A DNA stretch of 7,242 nucleotides from an uncultured Alphaproteobacteria bacterium (GTDB taxonomy: Bacteria; Pseudomonadota; Alphaproteobacteria; Rickettsiales; UBA1997). The stretch covers positions 1-7,242 of the forward strand of contig CAJBXX010000005.1 of NCBI GenBank assembly GCA_903959715.1, written 5' to 3'. The translations under genes were made by a program, and so were the position numbers. Below are positions 1 through 6,417 of the stretch, piece after piece. The stretch's first letter is position 1. Every line of letters begins with the position of its first letter. Under the pieces are notes generated by a model that was given only the letters and a program-made list of their open reading frames with translations, was not told the origin of the DNA and searched no databases.

Positions 1-7
1 TATTTAA

Positions 8-136
8 ATTTATTTTTCTAAAAATAATCTCGATCTTTCTCGCCAAATCCAGCGTGAAGCAGGAGAATCATATTCTGCGGGGTTACAAGTGTTTTTGCAA
101 AATGTAGGGTTGCAAGACGCAAGTTGGCGAGAGTGA
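8..136 (+). pseudogene. possible 3' remnant of an unidentified gene
   Basis: An open frame of 42 codons ends at TGA 134-136 and has an in-frame TAA at 5-7 just upstream. It has no ATG. It reads as protein-like sequence with motifs such as QREAGESY, two GLQ copies and a C-terminal DASWRE. The stretch is clearly richer in GC than its surroundings: I counted 45 of 95 bases for 38-132. It converges on the endonuclease gene, whose stop lies 14 bases further on. Seen: frame, composition, lack of start. Inferred: the end of a decayed or truncated gene left at the edge of the restriction-modification cassette. I do not recognise the family. It may equally be a non-coding repeat, because inverted repeats bound the same patch. 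Confidence 0.3.
38..132. repeat. GC-rich patch bounded by 9-base inverted repeats
   Basis: TCTCGCCAA at 38-46 is the exact reverse complement of TTGGCGAGA at 124-132. Within the patch a near-direct repeat occurs (GGGTTACAAG at 80-89, GGGTTGCAAG at 107-116), along with a short hairpin AGAAT-CAT-ATTCT at 64-76. GC is about 47% by hand count, far above the neighbouring bases. This arrangement could be a small dispersed element, a structured RNA, or the remnant of a coding region. One copy cannot distinguish these. Confidence 0.35.
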
Positions 137-150
137 AAATAAACGAAAAA

Positions 151-1206
151 TTAAATTTCTTGAGCAATTTCTTGCAAAATTATTTCGGGATTTCTAATTA
201 ATTTTTTCTCAATTAATTGATAAATATGTTTTTTAGAAATAAAAATATTATTTCTTTTGAGTGTGGGATCTCGTCCTAGAGTTTCTAAATTAAAATCATA
301 GAAATTATTTTTCTCTAAATTAAAAACCCCAAATATATTGTTTTCAATTTTAACATCAGAAATACATTCGATAAAAGTCTTAATTCTTTTATCAATAAGT
401 TTAAAACTTCCTTCAATCTTAAATTTGCCGATATCTTCCTTTTCTGCGAAAACATTTTTTTTGATAGAAAGATTCATACTATCATTAAAATTAATAAACT
501 CCTCAATCTTAACAACATCTTTTCTGAGTCCGTCTTTACTATAAAAAGAACTACGATTTTTTAATTTAAAAATATTAGTCTCATACATATTCATTCCTCT
601 TTCGAAATGGTATCCGAATTTTTCTAAATCATGAGATGATAAAATAAATTCTATTTTGCATTCGGCATTTAGATCGGCAAATTCTTGAAAAATTAAACTC
701 TTACTTGTGTCTTCGATCTGCTTCAGAAACATTCCTGATAAATCAACTGTTTTGGGATTTTTATTAGTAATTGAAGAATTTATCGAAGCATAAATCATAA
801 ATATTTTTTTATCTTTAGAACTTCTTTTTATCGTATTAAATTGATCTTCTGTAAGTCCAATCCATCGGTCATTCTCGGAAGTATTTTTTATTTCTGTAAA
901 AATATTAGGATTCCTATGTAGTTTATTTTCACTTATCGCAACAATATCGGGTTCATTTTTTACTTTATTGTTATTTTTAATATCAAAATCTAATAAATAT
1001 TTTTTTTCCTTATTTAAAATTGTTAATATTTTTTCTACTCCAATTTCAGCAAGTTTTCCAATGGTAAAAGAATCAAGAATTGCTCCCAAGCCTCTCGGCT
1101 CGCCACTGGTTCGACCAGTTGTGTTTTTTGTTGGTTCGATGTAATAAGAAGTAGCAAATTCAAAAACTCTTTTAAAATCCTCAAATAAAAGTTTATAATG
1201 ATTCAT
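151..1206 (-). CDS. putative type II restriction endonuclease
   Basis: A 351-residue protein, probably the DNA-cutting partner of the methyltransferase encoded directly upstream. Its ATG overlaps the methyltransferase stop as ATGA (1203-1206), and GGAG lies 10 bases before that ATG, so this start is well supported and translational coupling is likely. A PD-(D/E)xK-like nuclease core is visible: Glu54 in KLAEIGVEK, then Pro86-Asp87, then Glu105-x-Lys107 in FTEIKNT. An N-terminal block with TGRTSGEPRGLG (30-41) and a DSFTIGKLAEIG stretch precedes the core and looks like a family signature. The C-terminal 150 residues are Lys/Asn/Ile-rich with no motif I recognise. There is no signal peptide or membrane segment. 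The nuclease role comes from context plus the catalytic pattern, not from recognising a named enzyme. The cut site is not readable from the sequence. The length is normal for a type II enzyme and nothing suggests truncation. Confidence 0.72.
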   Translation of the reverse strand: MNHYKLLFEDFKRVFEFATSYYIEPTKNTTGRTSGEPRGLGAILDSFTIGKLAEIGVEKILTILNKEKKYLLDFDIKNNNKVKNEPDIVAISENKLHRNPNIFTEIKNTSENDRWIGLTEDQFNTIKRSSKDKKIFMIYASINSSITNKNPKTVDLSGMFLKQIEDTSKSLIFQEFADLNAECKIEFILSSHDLEKFGYHFERGMNMYETNIFKLKNRSSFYSKDGLRKDVVKIEEFINFNDSMNLSIKKNVFAEKEDIGKFKIEGSFKLIDKRIKTFIECISDVKIENNIFGVFNLEKNNFYDFNLETLGRDPTLKRNNIFISKKHIYQLIEKKLIRNPEIILQEIAQEI

Positions 1207-2291
1207 GATTCGTTTACTCCGTCCAAAGCCAGTTTAATATTCATCGCAATTCTCTCAACGACGGGGATTGCCACCGAATTTCCGAACTGTTTATACAAAG
1301 CCGAGTCGGCGATTTTTGGCAATTTGTAATCTGCGGGAAAGCCTTGAAAATTAGCGCATTCGCGTGGTGTTAATTTTCTGATTCCTTTGTCGTCGAGAAT
1401 AATTGGAACATTGTGTCCGCCCATGCCCATGTTGGCTGTGAGGGTTGGGCATGCCGAGTTTTTATTCTCACGAACATATTTTCGACGCCATTGATAGAGG
1501 GTAAATTTTTTAGTTACATCATCACTAATCCTAGAAAATAAAGGCTTGTCATTATAATAATATTTATCGTCAATTTCTTTTTCGAGACAATCTCGAATGG
1601 TTTTTGTCAGAGAAATTTTGCTTGGAAAATTAAATTTTTCGAAGGAATTTTTATTTTTAAAAGCCACAATATAAATTCTTTCTCTATTTTGCGGAAGGTT
1701 GCCGTAATCCAAGGCGTTCATGACTTTATCGCATACAAAATAGCCAAGATTTTCTAGTTCCGCATAAATAATTTTTATAGTTTTGCCATTGTCATGACTT
1801 TTTAAATTTTTCACATTTTCAAGTAAAATTACTTGCGGTTTTTTATCGGCAATTATTCTAGTAATATCAAAAAAAACATTGCCCCTGCCTTTCTCATCAT
1901 TGAATCCTTGGCGATATCCAGCAATTGAAAATGGTTGACATGGAAAACCGCCAGCCAAAATATCGCAAGCTGGAATTTGTTGAGTTTGAATTGATGAAAT
2001 GTCGCCGAGAAACATTTCGTGATTTTGATTTTCTAGAGAATTTTTTGAAGCAAAATTGTAATCAAAAGTAATTTTACAATTTTTGTCAAAATCGTTAGAG
2101 AAAACGCAATCGAACCCAGCATTTTCTAGGGCAATTTTAATGCCCCCGATGCCAGCAAATAAATCAATAAAAGATGGTTTTAATTTTAAAGAAACATTCT
2201 TTTTGATATTTTGCAAAGATGCTAAATTGTTGAACAAATCGAGATTTTCTTGATTAATATTTTGAGTTTTTATTTTGGTGTTGGCTTTCAT
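1203..2291 (-). CDS. DNA (cytosine-5-)-methyltransferase of a type II R-M system
   Basis: Transfers a methyl group from S-adenosylmethionine to C5 of cytosine in a specific DNA site and so protects the host from the neighbouring endonuclease. All main C5-MTase motifs are present in order over 362 residues: motif I FIDLFAGIGG (41-50) for AdoMet; motif IV GGFPCQPFS with catalytic Cys118; motif VI ENV (158-160); motif VIII QNRERIY (201-207); a target-recognition region at about 230-300 containing CPTLTANMG; motif IX RKLTPRECANFQGFP; and motif X QFGNSVAIPVVERIA. A 40-residue N-terminal extension precedes motif I. Of two nearby Met options, the ATG at 2289-2291 is the first in the frame. A promoter-like sequence lies about 30-60 bases upstream. 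It is the first gene of a two-gene operon with the endonuclease. No controller (C) protein gene is seen. The methylated sequence cannot be deduced by eye. Confidence 0.96.
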   Translation of the reverse strand: MKANTKIKTQNINQENLDLFNNLASLQNIKKNVSLKLKPSFIDLFAGIGGIKIALENAGFDCVFSNDFDKNCKITFDYNFASKNSLENQNHEMFLGDISSIQTQQIPACDILAGGFPCQPFSIAGYRQGFNDEKGRGNVFFDITRIIADKKPQVILLENVKNLKSHDNGKTIKIIYAELENLGYFVCDKVMNALDYGNLPQNRERIYIVAFKNKNSFEKFNFPSKISLTKTIRDCLEKEIDDKYYYNDKPLFSRISDDVTKKFTLYQWRRKYVRENKNSACPTLTANMGMGGHNVPIILDDKGIRKLTPRECANFQGFPADYKLPKIADSALYKQFGNSVAIPVVERIAMNIKLALDGVNES

Positions 2292-2321
2292 AAAATTTTT
2301 TTTTATTTAAAGAATTTAGCA

Positions 2322-2349
2322 ATTATAAACTCTAAAAAAATAATGCAAA
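2322..2349 (-). promoter_or_regulatory. candidate promoter of the R-M operon
   Basis: On the minus strand a perfect TATAAT (2322-2327) is preceded, after 16 bases, by TTTGCA (2344-2349), which matches 4 of 6 bases of TTGACA. The site lies in the 85-base gap between the nth stop and the methyltransferase ATG, 31 bases from that ATG. It would let the R-M pair be transcribed independently of nth. In such AT-rich DNA a -10 match is weak evidence by itself. Confidence 0.4.
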
Positions 2350-2376
2350 TATTTAATTCACAAATTCGCTATTTTA

Positions 2377-3009
2377 TCAAAGAATTTTTTTATCAAATTT
2401 GCAAAATTTTTCAATTTGGCAACTTTTACAATTGGGCTTGCGAGCTTGGCAAATATAGCGTCCGTGTAAAATCATCCAATGATGCGCGTGAAATAAAAAC
2501 TGTTTTGGAATTTTTTTTAATAAAGATTCTTCGGTTTTTTCGGGATTGGTTTCATCAACAATGCCAAGGCGATTTGCTACACGAAAAACATGGGTATCAA
2601 CCGCGATTGTTGGTGCACCAAATGCGCAATTCAAAACTACATTGGCGGTTTTTTGACCTACTCCGGCAAGGTTTCGCAATGATTCAAAATCGTTGGGAAC
2701 TGTTGAATTGTGAAGCTTGATTAATTGTTCGCTTAAAATTATAATGTTTTTAGCCTTGTTGTTGTAGAGCCCAATCGTTGAAATATATTTTTTCAATTTT
2801 TCTTCACCGAGATCGAGCATTTTTTGCGGAGTATCCGCAATTTTAAAAAGATTTTTGGTGGCCTTGTTAACCCCAATATCAGTGCTTTGAGCCGATAAAA
2901 CCACCGCAACAAGAAGTGTAAAATTATTGCTAAATTCCAGTTCAGTTTTAGGTTGAGGATTGTTTTTTTGCCAAATTTCAAAAATTTGATTTATGTTTTT
3001 TTTAAGCAT
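2377..3009 (-). CDS. nth: endonuclease III (DNA glycosylase/AP lyase)
   Basis: Base-excision repair enzyme that removes oxidised pyrimidines from DNA and cleaves the resulting abasic site by beta-elimination. Length is 210 residues, against 211 in E. coli. The helix-hairpin-helix LRNLAGVGQKTANVVLN carries the catalytic lysine at residue 120, and VDTHVFRV carries the catalytic aspartate at 138. Both have the same numbering as the E. coli enzyme. The C-terminal [4Fe-4S] loop is complete, with Cys187, 194, 197 and 203 in the C-x6-C-x2-C-x5-C spacing. The start is ATG at 3007-3009, followed by MLKKNINQIFEIW, which fits the family's usual N-terminus. It is divergent from murC and lies upstream of the R-M operon on the same strand. 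Lys120 argues for the bifunctional EndoIII rather than a monofunctional G:T mismatch glycosylase. Confidence 0.97.
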   Translation of the reverse strand: MLKKNINQIFEIWQKNNPQPKTELEFSNNFTLLVAVVLSAQSTDIGVNKATKNLFKIADTPQKMLDLGEEKLKKYISTIGLYNNKAKNIIILSEQLIKLHNSTVPNDFESLRNLAGVGQKTANVVLNCAFGAPTIAVDTHVFRVANRLGIVDETNPEKTEESLLKKIPKQFLFHAHHWMILHGRYICQARKPNCKSCQIEKFCKFDKKIL

Positions 3010-3105
3010 TTTTTATAAAAATTGCAATTTTGATTTTACAAATAAAATTTTTTTTCTACCTTGATTTTTACTTTCAATAATTCAAAAAGATTTTTTTTAT
3101 TTTAC
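3010..3105. promoter_or_regulatory. divergent nth-murC intergenic region
   Basis: This 96-base AT-rich spacer separates two divergent genes, so it should hold a promoter in each direction. No pair of boxes stands out. On the plus strand TTGCAA (3022-3027) and TAAAAT (3043-3048) occur with a short 15-base spacing. A 14-base palindrome AAAATTGCAATTTT lies at 3018-3031, next to the nth start. In DNA this AT-rich these could be chance. Confidence 0.3.
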
Positions 3106-4518
3106 ATGAATATTAGCGACATAAAACAACAAAAGAAAGTCCATTTTATTGGTCTCGGCGGTATTGGCATGAGTGCTTTGGCGTTCATTTTAAGAAAATG
3201 GAATATCGCGGTTCAGGGTTCGGATTTGAGAGAAAATTATTTAACGCCGAAAATTCGCGAATCTGGTGCCTCATATTTTGTTGGACATGATGAAAAAAAT
3301 CTTACCGACGATGTGTCTTTGGTGGTTGAAACTTCAATTATTAAAACCAATAACCCCGAAATTTTAAAAGCCCAAAGTCGCAATATTCCAATTTTAACGC
3401 GTGCCCAACTTTTGGCGATAATTATGCAAGAATATAAGGGCATTACTATTGCAGGAACCCACGGCAAAACTAGCACGACGGGCATGGTCGCGATGATGCT
3501 TGAAACCAATAATTTTGATCCAACGATAATTAATGGTGGCATAATTCATCATTTTCAAAGTAATTCTAAAATTGGAGCGGGTCAATATTTGGTGGCGGAA
3601 TCTGATGAATCAGACGCTAGTTTTGTGAGTTTGCCAAGCTTTATCGGAGCTGTTACCAACATTGAGCCAGAGCATCTTGAATTTGCTGGATATGGCGGAA
3701 GTTTTGAAAAGCAAAAAGCCTGTTTTGAGAAATATATTACACAAATTCCACAAAATGGTTTATGCGTTTTGTGCATTGATAGCGAAGAAGTTGAAAAGAT
3801 TTATAACAAAATTTCGGCAACTCATAAAAATTTAATAACCTACTCTATCAAGAAGTCCGCTGATATTATGGCGAAAAATATTAAAATGGATATTAGGGGT
3901 TTAACTTTTGATATTCATTTTAAAAATGGCGAAATTATTGAAAACGCTAAAATGCCAATCTATGGCGAACACAATGCCAGCAACGCTTTAATCGCAGTGG
4001 CGATTGCTAAATTTTTAAAATTAGATTTTAATCAAATCAAATTAGGTTTAGCAAGTTTTACTGGAGTTAAGCAAAGATTCACAAAAGTTGGTGAATATAA
4101 TGAAGTTTCAATAGTTGATGATTATGGGCATCATCCTACCGAAATTATGGCGACCTTAAAAACTGCCAAAAATTTAGTAAAAAATAATCGCGTAATTTGC
4201 GTTTTCCAACCGCATAAATATTCTCGCGTTCACGATTTATTTAGCGAATTTTGCAATGCTTTTATTGATGCCGATTGTGTAATTGTTTCCGATATTTATT
4301 CGGCATCGCAAGCTCCGATTGAAGGCGTTACACAAGATGCAATTATCGCGGGCATTAAAAAAACGGGGCATAAAAATGTGATAAAGTTAAATCACGAAAA
4401 TGAATTAGCTTCGATTTTAAAAACGCAAATCAATAAAGGTGATTTAGTTTTATGCACCGGTGCAGGAACAATAAGCTCTTGGGCCTACAAGCTTGAAGAG
4501 CAATTAAAAAATTCATAA
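3106..4518 (+). CDS. murC: UDP-N-acetylmuramate--L-alanine ligase
   Basis: Cytoplasmic ATP-dependent ligase that adds L-alanine to UDP-N-acetylmuramic acid, the first amino acid of the peptidoglycan stem peptide. I choose ATG 3106, giving 470 residues, because the family N-terminus begins shortly before the Rossmann motif HFIGLGGIGMSALA (13-26). An in-frame TTG at 3061 would only add 15 residues rich in Phe and Asn. Further landmarks are the P-loop GTHGKTSTTGM (117-127), AESDESDASF (164-173), NIEPEHLEFAG (185-195), the central-to-C-terminal ligase part GVKQRF (320-325), DDYGHHPTEI (338-347) and FQPHKYSR (367-374). These cover the three Mur ligase domains without a break. No other cell-wall genes adjoin it, so it sits apart from the usual dcw (division and cell wall) cluster. 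It is followed after one base by an acetyltransferase gene, which is likely co-transcribed. It implies that the organism makes peptidoglycan. Confidence 0.97.
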   Translation: MNISDIKQQKKVHFIGLGGIGMSALAFILRKWNIAVQGSDLRENYLTPKIRESGASYFVGHDEKNLTDDVSLVVETSIIKTNNPEILKAQSRNIPILTRAQLLAIIMQEYKGITIAGTHGKTSTTGMVAMMLETNNFDPTIINGGIIHHFQSNSKIGAGQYLVAESDESDASFVSLPSFIGAVTNIEPEHLEFAGYGGSFEKQKACFEKYITQIPQNGLCVLCIDSEEVEKIYNKISATHKNLITYSIKKSADIMAKNIKMDIRGLTFDIHFKNGEIIENAKMPIYGEHNASNALIAVAIAKFLKLDFNQIKLGLASFTGVKQRFTKVGEYNEVSIVDDYGHHPTEIMATLKTAKNLVKNNRVICVFQPHKYSRVHDLFSEFCNAFIDADCVIVSDIYSASQAPIEGVTQDAIIAGIKKTGHKNVIKLNHENELASILKTQINKGDLVLCTGAGTISSWAYKLEEQLKNS

Positions 4519-4519
4519 A

Positions 4520-4951
4520 ATGCAATTAGAAATCAAAGATTTGTCGACTAAAAATTCAATGATTGAAGCTTTTTCTTTGATTCATCAAATGTATAAAAAA
4601 ATGAATTACGAAGCCTTTGAAATCAATCTCGATGAAATGATTTTACGCAATGATTACAAAATGGTGGCGGGTTTTTATAATGAAAAAATGATTGCGGTTT
4701 CGGGTTATTGGATAGCTAAAATGCTTTATTGTGGACGCTATCTTCAAGCCTCTAATTTGGTGGTTGATGAAAATTTTCGTGGTCGCGGTGCGGGCAAGCA
4801 AATCCTTAATTACCTTGAAAATAAAGCTCGCGATTTGGGTTGTGATAAAGTGGTTTTAGATTCTTATACTGAAAATAAAAAATCTCATTCGCTATATTTT
4901 GGCGAAGATTTTTATATTCGCGGTTTTCATTTTATGAAAGATTTAACTTGA
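4520..4951 (+). CDS. GNAT family N-acetyltransferase
   Basis: A 143-residue protein with the single GNAT fold that moves an acetyl group from acetyl-CoA to an amine. The substrate is not apparent. The acetyl-CoA pyrophosphate-binding signature R-x-x-G-x-G is seen at Arg87-Gly90-Gly92 within VVDENFRGRGAGKQIL, preceded by the typical beta-strand ASNLVV. A later part, KVVLDSYTENKKSHSLYFGEDFYIRGFHFMK (110-140, shown here only as a landmark), has the Asn/Ser-x-x-Leu-Tyr pattern of GNAT motif B. The ATG begins one base after the murC stop, which suggests translational coupling in a murC operon. That does not by itself prove a cell-wall role. The length is normal for the family. No signal peptide is present. 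Confidence 0.88.
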   Translation: MQLEIKDLSTKNSMIEAFSLIHQMYKKMNYEAFEINLDEMILRNDYKMVAGFYNEKMIAVSGYWIAKMLYCGRYLQASNLVVDENFRGRGAGKQILNYLENKARDLGCDKVVLDSYTENKKSHSLYFGEDFYIRGFHFMKDLT

Positions 4952-4967
4952 AAATTTTATTTAATCA

Positions 4968-4997
4968 TTGACAAAGATTTATAAATATTTTTAGAAT
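4968..4997 (+). promoter_or_regulatory. candidate sigma-70-type promoter of the Panacea operon
   Basis: A perfect TTGACA (4968-4973) and TAGAAT (4992-4997, 5 of 6 matches to TATAAT) are separated by 18 bases. Transcription would start near 5004, giving a leader of about 34 bases before the ATG at 5038. This is the best promoter match in the window and supports an independent transcript for the two genes downstream. An ATAAATATT repeat occurs at 4981-4989, inside the spacer, and again at 5022-5030 in the leader. Confidence 0.6.
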
Positions 4998-5025
4998 TAA
5001 AAAAACACTTTATAAAAACTCATAA

Positions 5026-5039
5026 ATATTAATTAATAT
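5026..5039. promoter_or_regulatory. palindrome over the start codon, possible operator
   Basis: ATATTAATTAATAT is a perfect 14-base palindrome whose last two bases are the first two of the ATG at 5038-5040. It lies downstream of the promoter, where a bound repressor, or the antitoxin itself, could block transcription or translation. It contains only A and T, so chance is a serious alternative. Confidence 0.3.
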
Positions 5040-5643
5040 GGAAAACTCAATCATTGTCGAAAACGCCGATAAAGCTAAAGCGAACATAGAATCAGTTTCA
5101 AATCAATCTCCTGCGAAATATACTTCCGCCCATGTTGCGAACTATATTTTAAAAACTTTTTTTAAAGAAAATATTGAAATTACGCCAATAAAATTACAAA
5201 AATTATTGTATATTTGTTACGGTTGGAATTTAGCTTTTTCCAACAAAAAATTATTTGACGAACCAATTCAGGCTTGGAAATGGGGCCCGGTAGTGCCATC
5301 AATTTATTATTATTACAGAAAAATGAAGGAGATACCAAATAATTATTATGTTGGTGTTTTTGATGAGGAAAAATTTGATTATAGCTCTCTTGAAATGGTG
5401 CCGATAATTCCCGAAGATGACGAAGAGACAACCGATGTTTTAAAATTGGTTTTATCTAATTATAAAAATAAAAGTGCTTTTGATTTGGTAAGTATAACTC
5501 ATGAAAAGGAAAGCCCTTGGGACAAGGTTTATAATAAAGATAATATTCCAGAATCTGGTAAAAATTTACCTCTAAATGATAGCGATATAAAAAATCGTTC
5601 AATGAAAAAAATTCTTGATCTCTATCCAATTGCACAACAATAA
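5038..5643 (+). CDS. Panacea/SocA-like (DUF4065) protein, putative antitoxin
   Basis: A 201-residue soluble protein with a Panacea domain (SocA-like, formerly DUF4065) at about residues 30-165. Diagnostic parts are HVANYILKTFF (32-42), ITPIKLQKLLYICYGWNLA (48-66), the EPIQAWKWGPVVPSIYYYY block (75-93) and the late LVSITHEKESPWDKVY (150-165). The roughly 28 residues before the domain look unstructured. Known: members neutralise many unrelated toxins, and SocA in Caulobacter is a proteolytic adaptor and antitoxin for SocB. Inferred: here it neutralises the membrane protein encoded 12 bases downstream. The ATG at 5038 is the first in frame and follows a good promoter, with no Shine-Dalgarno site. 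The gene could also be a solitary phage-derived GepA-like gene, but the tight spacing favours a functional pair. Confidence 0.85.
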   Translation: MENSIIVENADKAKANIESVSNQSPAKYTSAHVANYILKTFFKENIEITPIKLQKLLYICYGWNLAFSNKKLFDEPIQAWKWGPVVPSIYYYYRKMKEIPNNYYVGVFDEEKFDYSSLEMVPIIPEDDEETTDVLKLVLSNYKNKSAFDLVSITHEKESPWDKVYNKDNIPESGKNLPLNDSDIKNRSMKKILDLYPIAQQ

Positions 5644-5655
5644 TAAATTTTTTGA

Positions 5656-6267
5656 ATGACAAATTCGCCAAACAGAATTGATATAAATTTAATTAAAAAA
5701 GCTGATCTTCTTCACAATCAAGAATCAAAAAAAGATAATGAGGGAAACTCTAGAGATGCAAAGCAAGAGGCTCAAGACTCATTTTATGAACAAGAAATAA
5801 AAGATAAAATTCTCTCTAGATCGCAAAGGACAGATATTTTTAAATGGGTGGTTCGCGTGAGTAGTTTTTATTTATCAGCTTTGTTTTTTATATTCATGCT
5901 CAACGCTTTGGAAATTAAAGAATTTGTTAATATTAGGACAATTTTTTTGATGTTTTTTTCATTAATATCGTTGGTTATAATTTTTGTATTTAATAATAAA
6001 AACAATGATCGCCCCAAAGTTAATGATCGTTTTTTGGAAACAAAATTTTCTGCGAAAAAAATTATTAATATCGCTGTTTTGTCATTTATTGCGTTGATTT
6101 TATTTATAATAATTTATTTAATTTTTGATTTTCGCTCTGATGATAATCGGCTTTCGGATTCGGTGATGATAGCGTTAATAACAAGCACAACGACTACAAT
6201 AATAGGGCTTCCCGTGTTGATAGTTACCTCGCTTTACAAAAAAGAAATGGGTGAGAAAAACAAATAA
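5656..6267 (+). CDS. four-helix membrane protein, putative Panacea-linked toxin
   Basis: A 203-residue protein of no family I can name. Residues 1-60 are hydrophilic and charged (many Lys, Glu, Asp, Gln), probably cytoplasmic. Four likely transmembrane helices follow at about 62-84, 94-113, 135-158 and 169-193, and the end is a short Lys-rich tail. A basic loop (114-134) lies between helices 2 and 3. The last helix has an unusual run of hydroxyl residues, ITSTTTTIIGL (175-185). There is no cleavable signal peptide. It sits 12 bases after the Panacea gene with no visible terminator between, so both should be on one mRNA. Antitoxin-first order and a membrane partner fit known Panacea pairs with membrane-acting toxins. 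A toxic role is inference; it could also be an effector that senses or responds to infection. Confidence 0.7.
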   Translation: MTNSPNRIDINLIKKADLLHNQESKKDNEGNSRDAKQEAQDSFYEQEIKDKILSRSQRTDIFKWVVRVSSFYLSALFFIFMLNALEIKEFVNIRTIFLMFFSLISLVIIFVFNNKNNDRPKVNDRFLETKFSAKKIINIAVLSFIALILFIIIYLIFDFRSDDNRLSDSVMIALITSTTTTIIGLPVLIVTSLYKKEMGEKNK

Positions 6268-6417
6268 AATCTTCAAAAATTTTAAATCGAAAATAATTTT
6301 ATTATAAAAATTATTGCCGATGAATGATTTTATTTTGCTTGGAAGCGATTCAATAATTTAAAATAAATTTATCTTGGTAAATTTGAAGTTTTTAAATGTT
6401 TGGAATTTATTGAAAGA
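6268..6417. other. non-coding AT-rich spacer between convergent units
   Basis: These 150 bases lie between the end of the membrane-protein gene and the 3' end of the tRNA. They contain only trivial open frames, such as a 13-codon one from ATG near 6320. A weak A/T-only hairpin at 6292-6315 is the only structure seen. The spacer should contain the transcription ends of both converging units. Confidence 0.6.
6292..6315. terminator. weak possible bidirectional terminator
   Basis: AATAATTTT (6292-6300) and AAAATTATT (6307-6315) form a 9-base stem with a 6-base loop between convergent genes. The stem is only A and T. On the minus strand it is followed by TTTCG rather than a long T run, and on the plus strand by GCCG. 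The position fits a terminator, but the stability does not. Confidence 0.25.

Noticed and set aside
338..544. A 68-codon open frame on the plus strand
   Set aside because: It lies wholly opposite the endonuclease gene and is a hydrophobic Leu/Ile/Ser-rich shadow typical of antisense AT-rich DNA.
2250..2720. A 156-codon open frame on the plus strand
   Set aside because: It is antisense to nth and the methyltransferase start. Both of those have complete family motifs, and this frame's product is low-complexity and unrecognisable.
2377..3009. Nth as a G:T mismatch glycosylase serving the adjacent cytosine methyltransferase
   Set aside because: Such partners exist in some R-M loci (Vsr, MIG-type enzymes), but this protein keeps Lys120 and all EndoIII landmarks at E. 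coli numbering, so it is ordinary endonuclease III. Proximity is probably chance.
3018..3031. 14-base palindrome AAAATTGCAATTTT near the nth start as an operator
   Set aside because: It is mostly A and T, with no second copy in the window and no regulator gene nearby; chance is likely, so it is only mentioned in the spacer entry.
3061..3105. Upstream TTG start of murC adding 15 residues
   Set aside because: The added residues are Phe/Asn-rich and would lengthen the N-terminus beyond the usual; ATG 3106 gives the normal distance to the GxGGxGMS motif.
3237..3776. Several open frames of 63-101 codons on the minus strand
   Set aside because: All are antisense to murC, whose motifs are continuous through this stretch.
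5180..5671. Two open frames (71 and 83 codons) on the minus strand
   Set aside because: They are opposite the Panacea gene, show no family features and overlap its diagnostic motifs.
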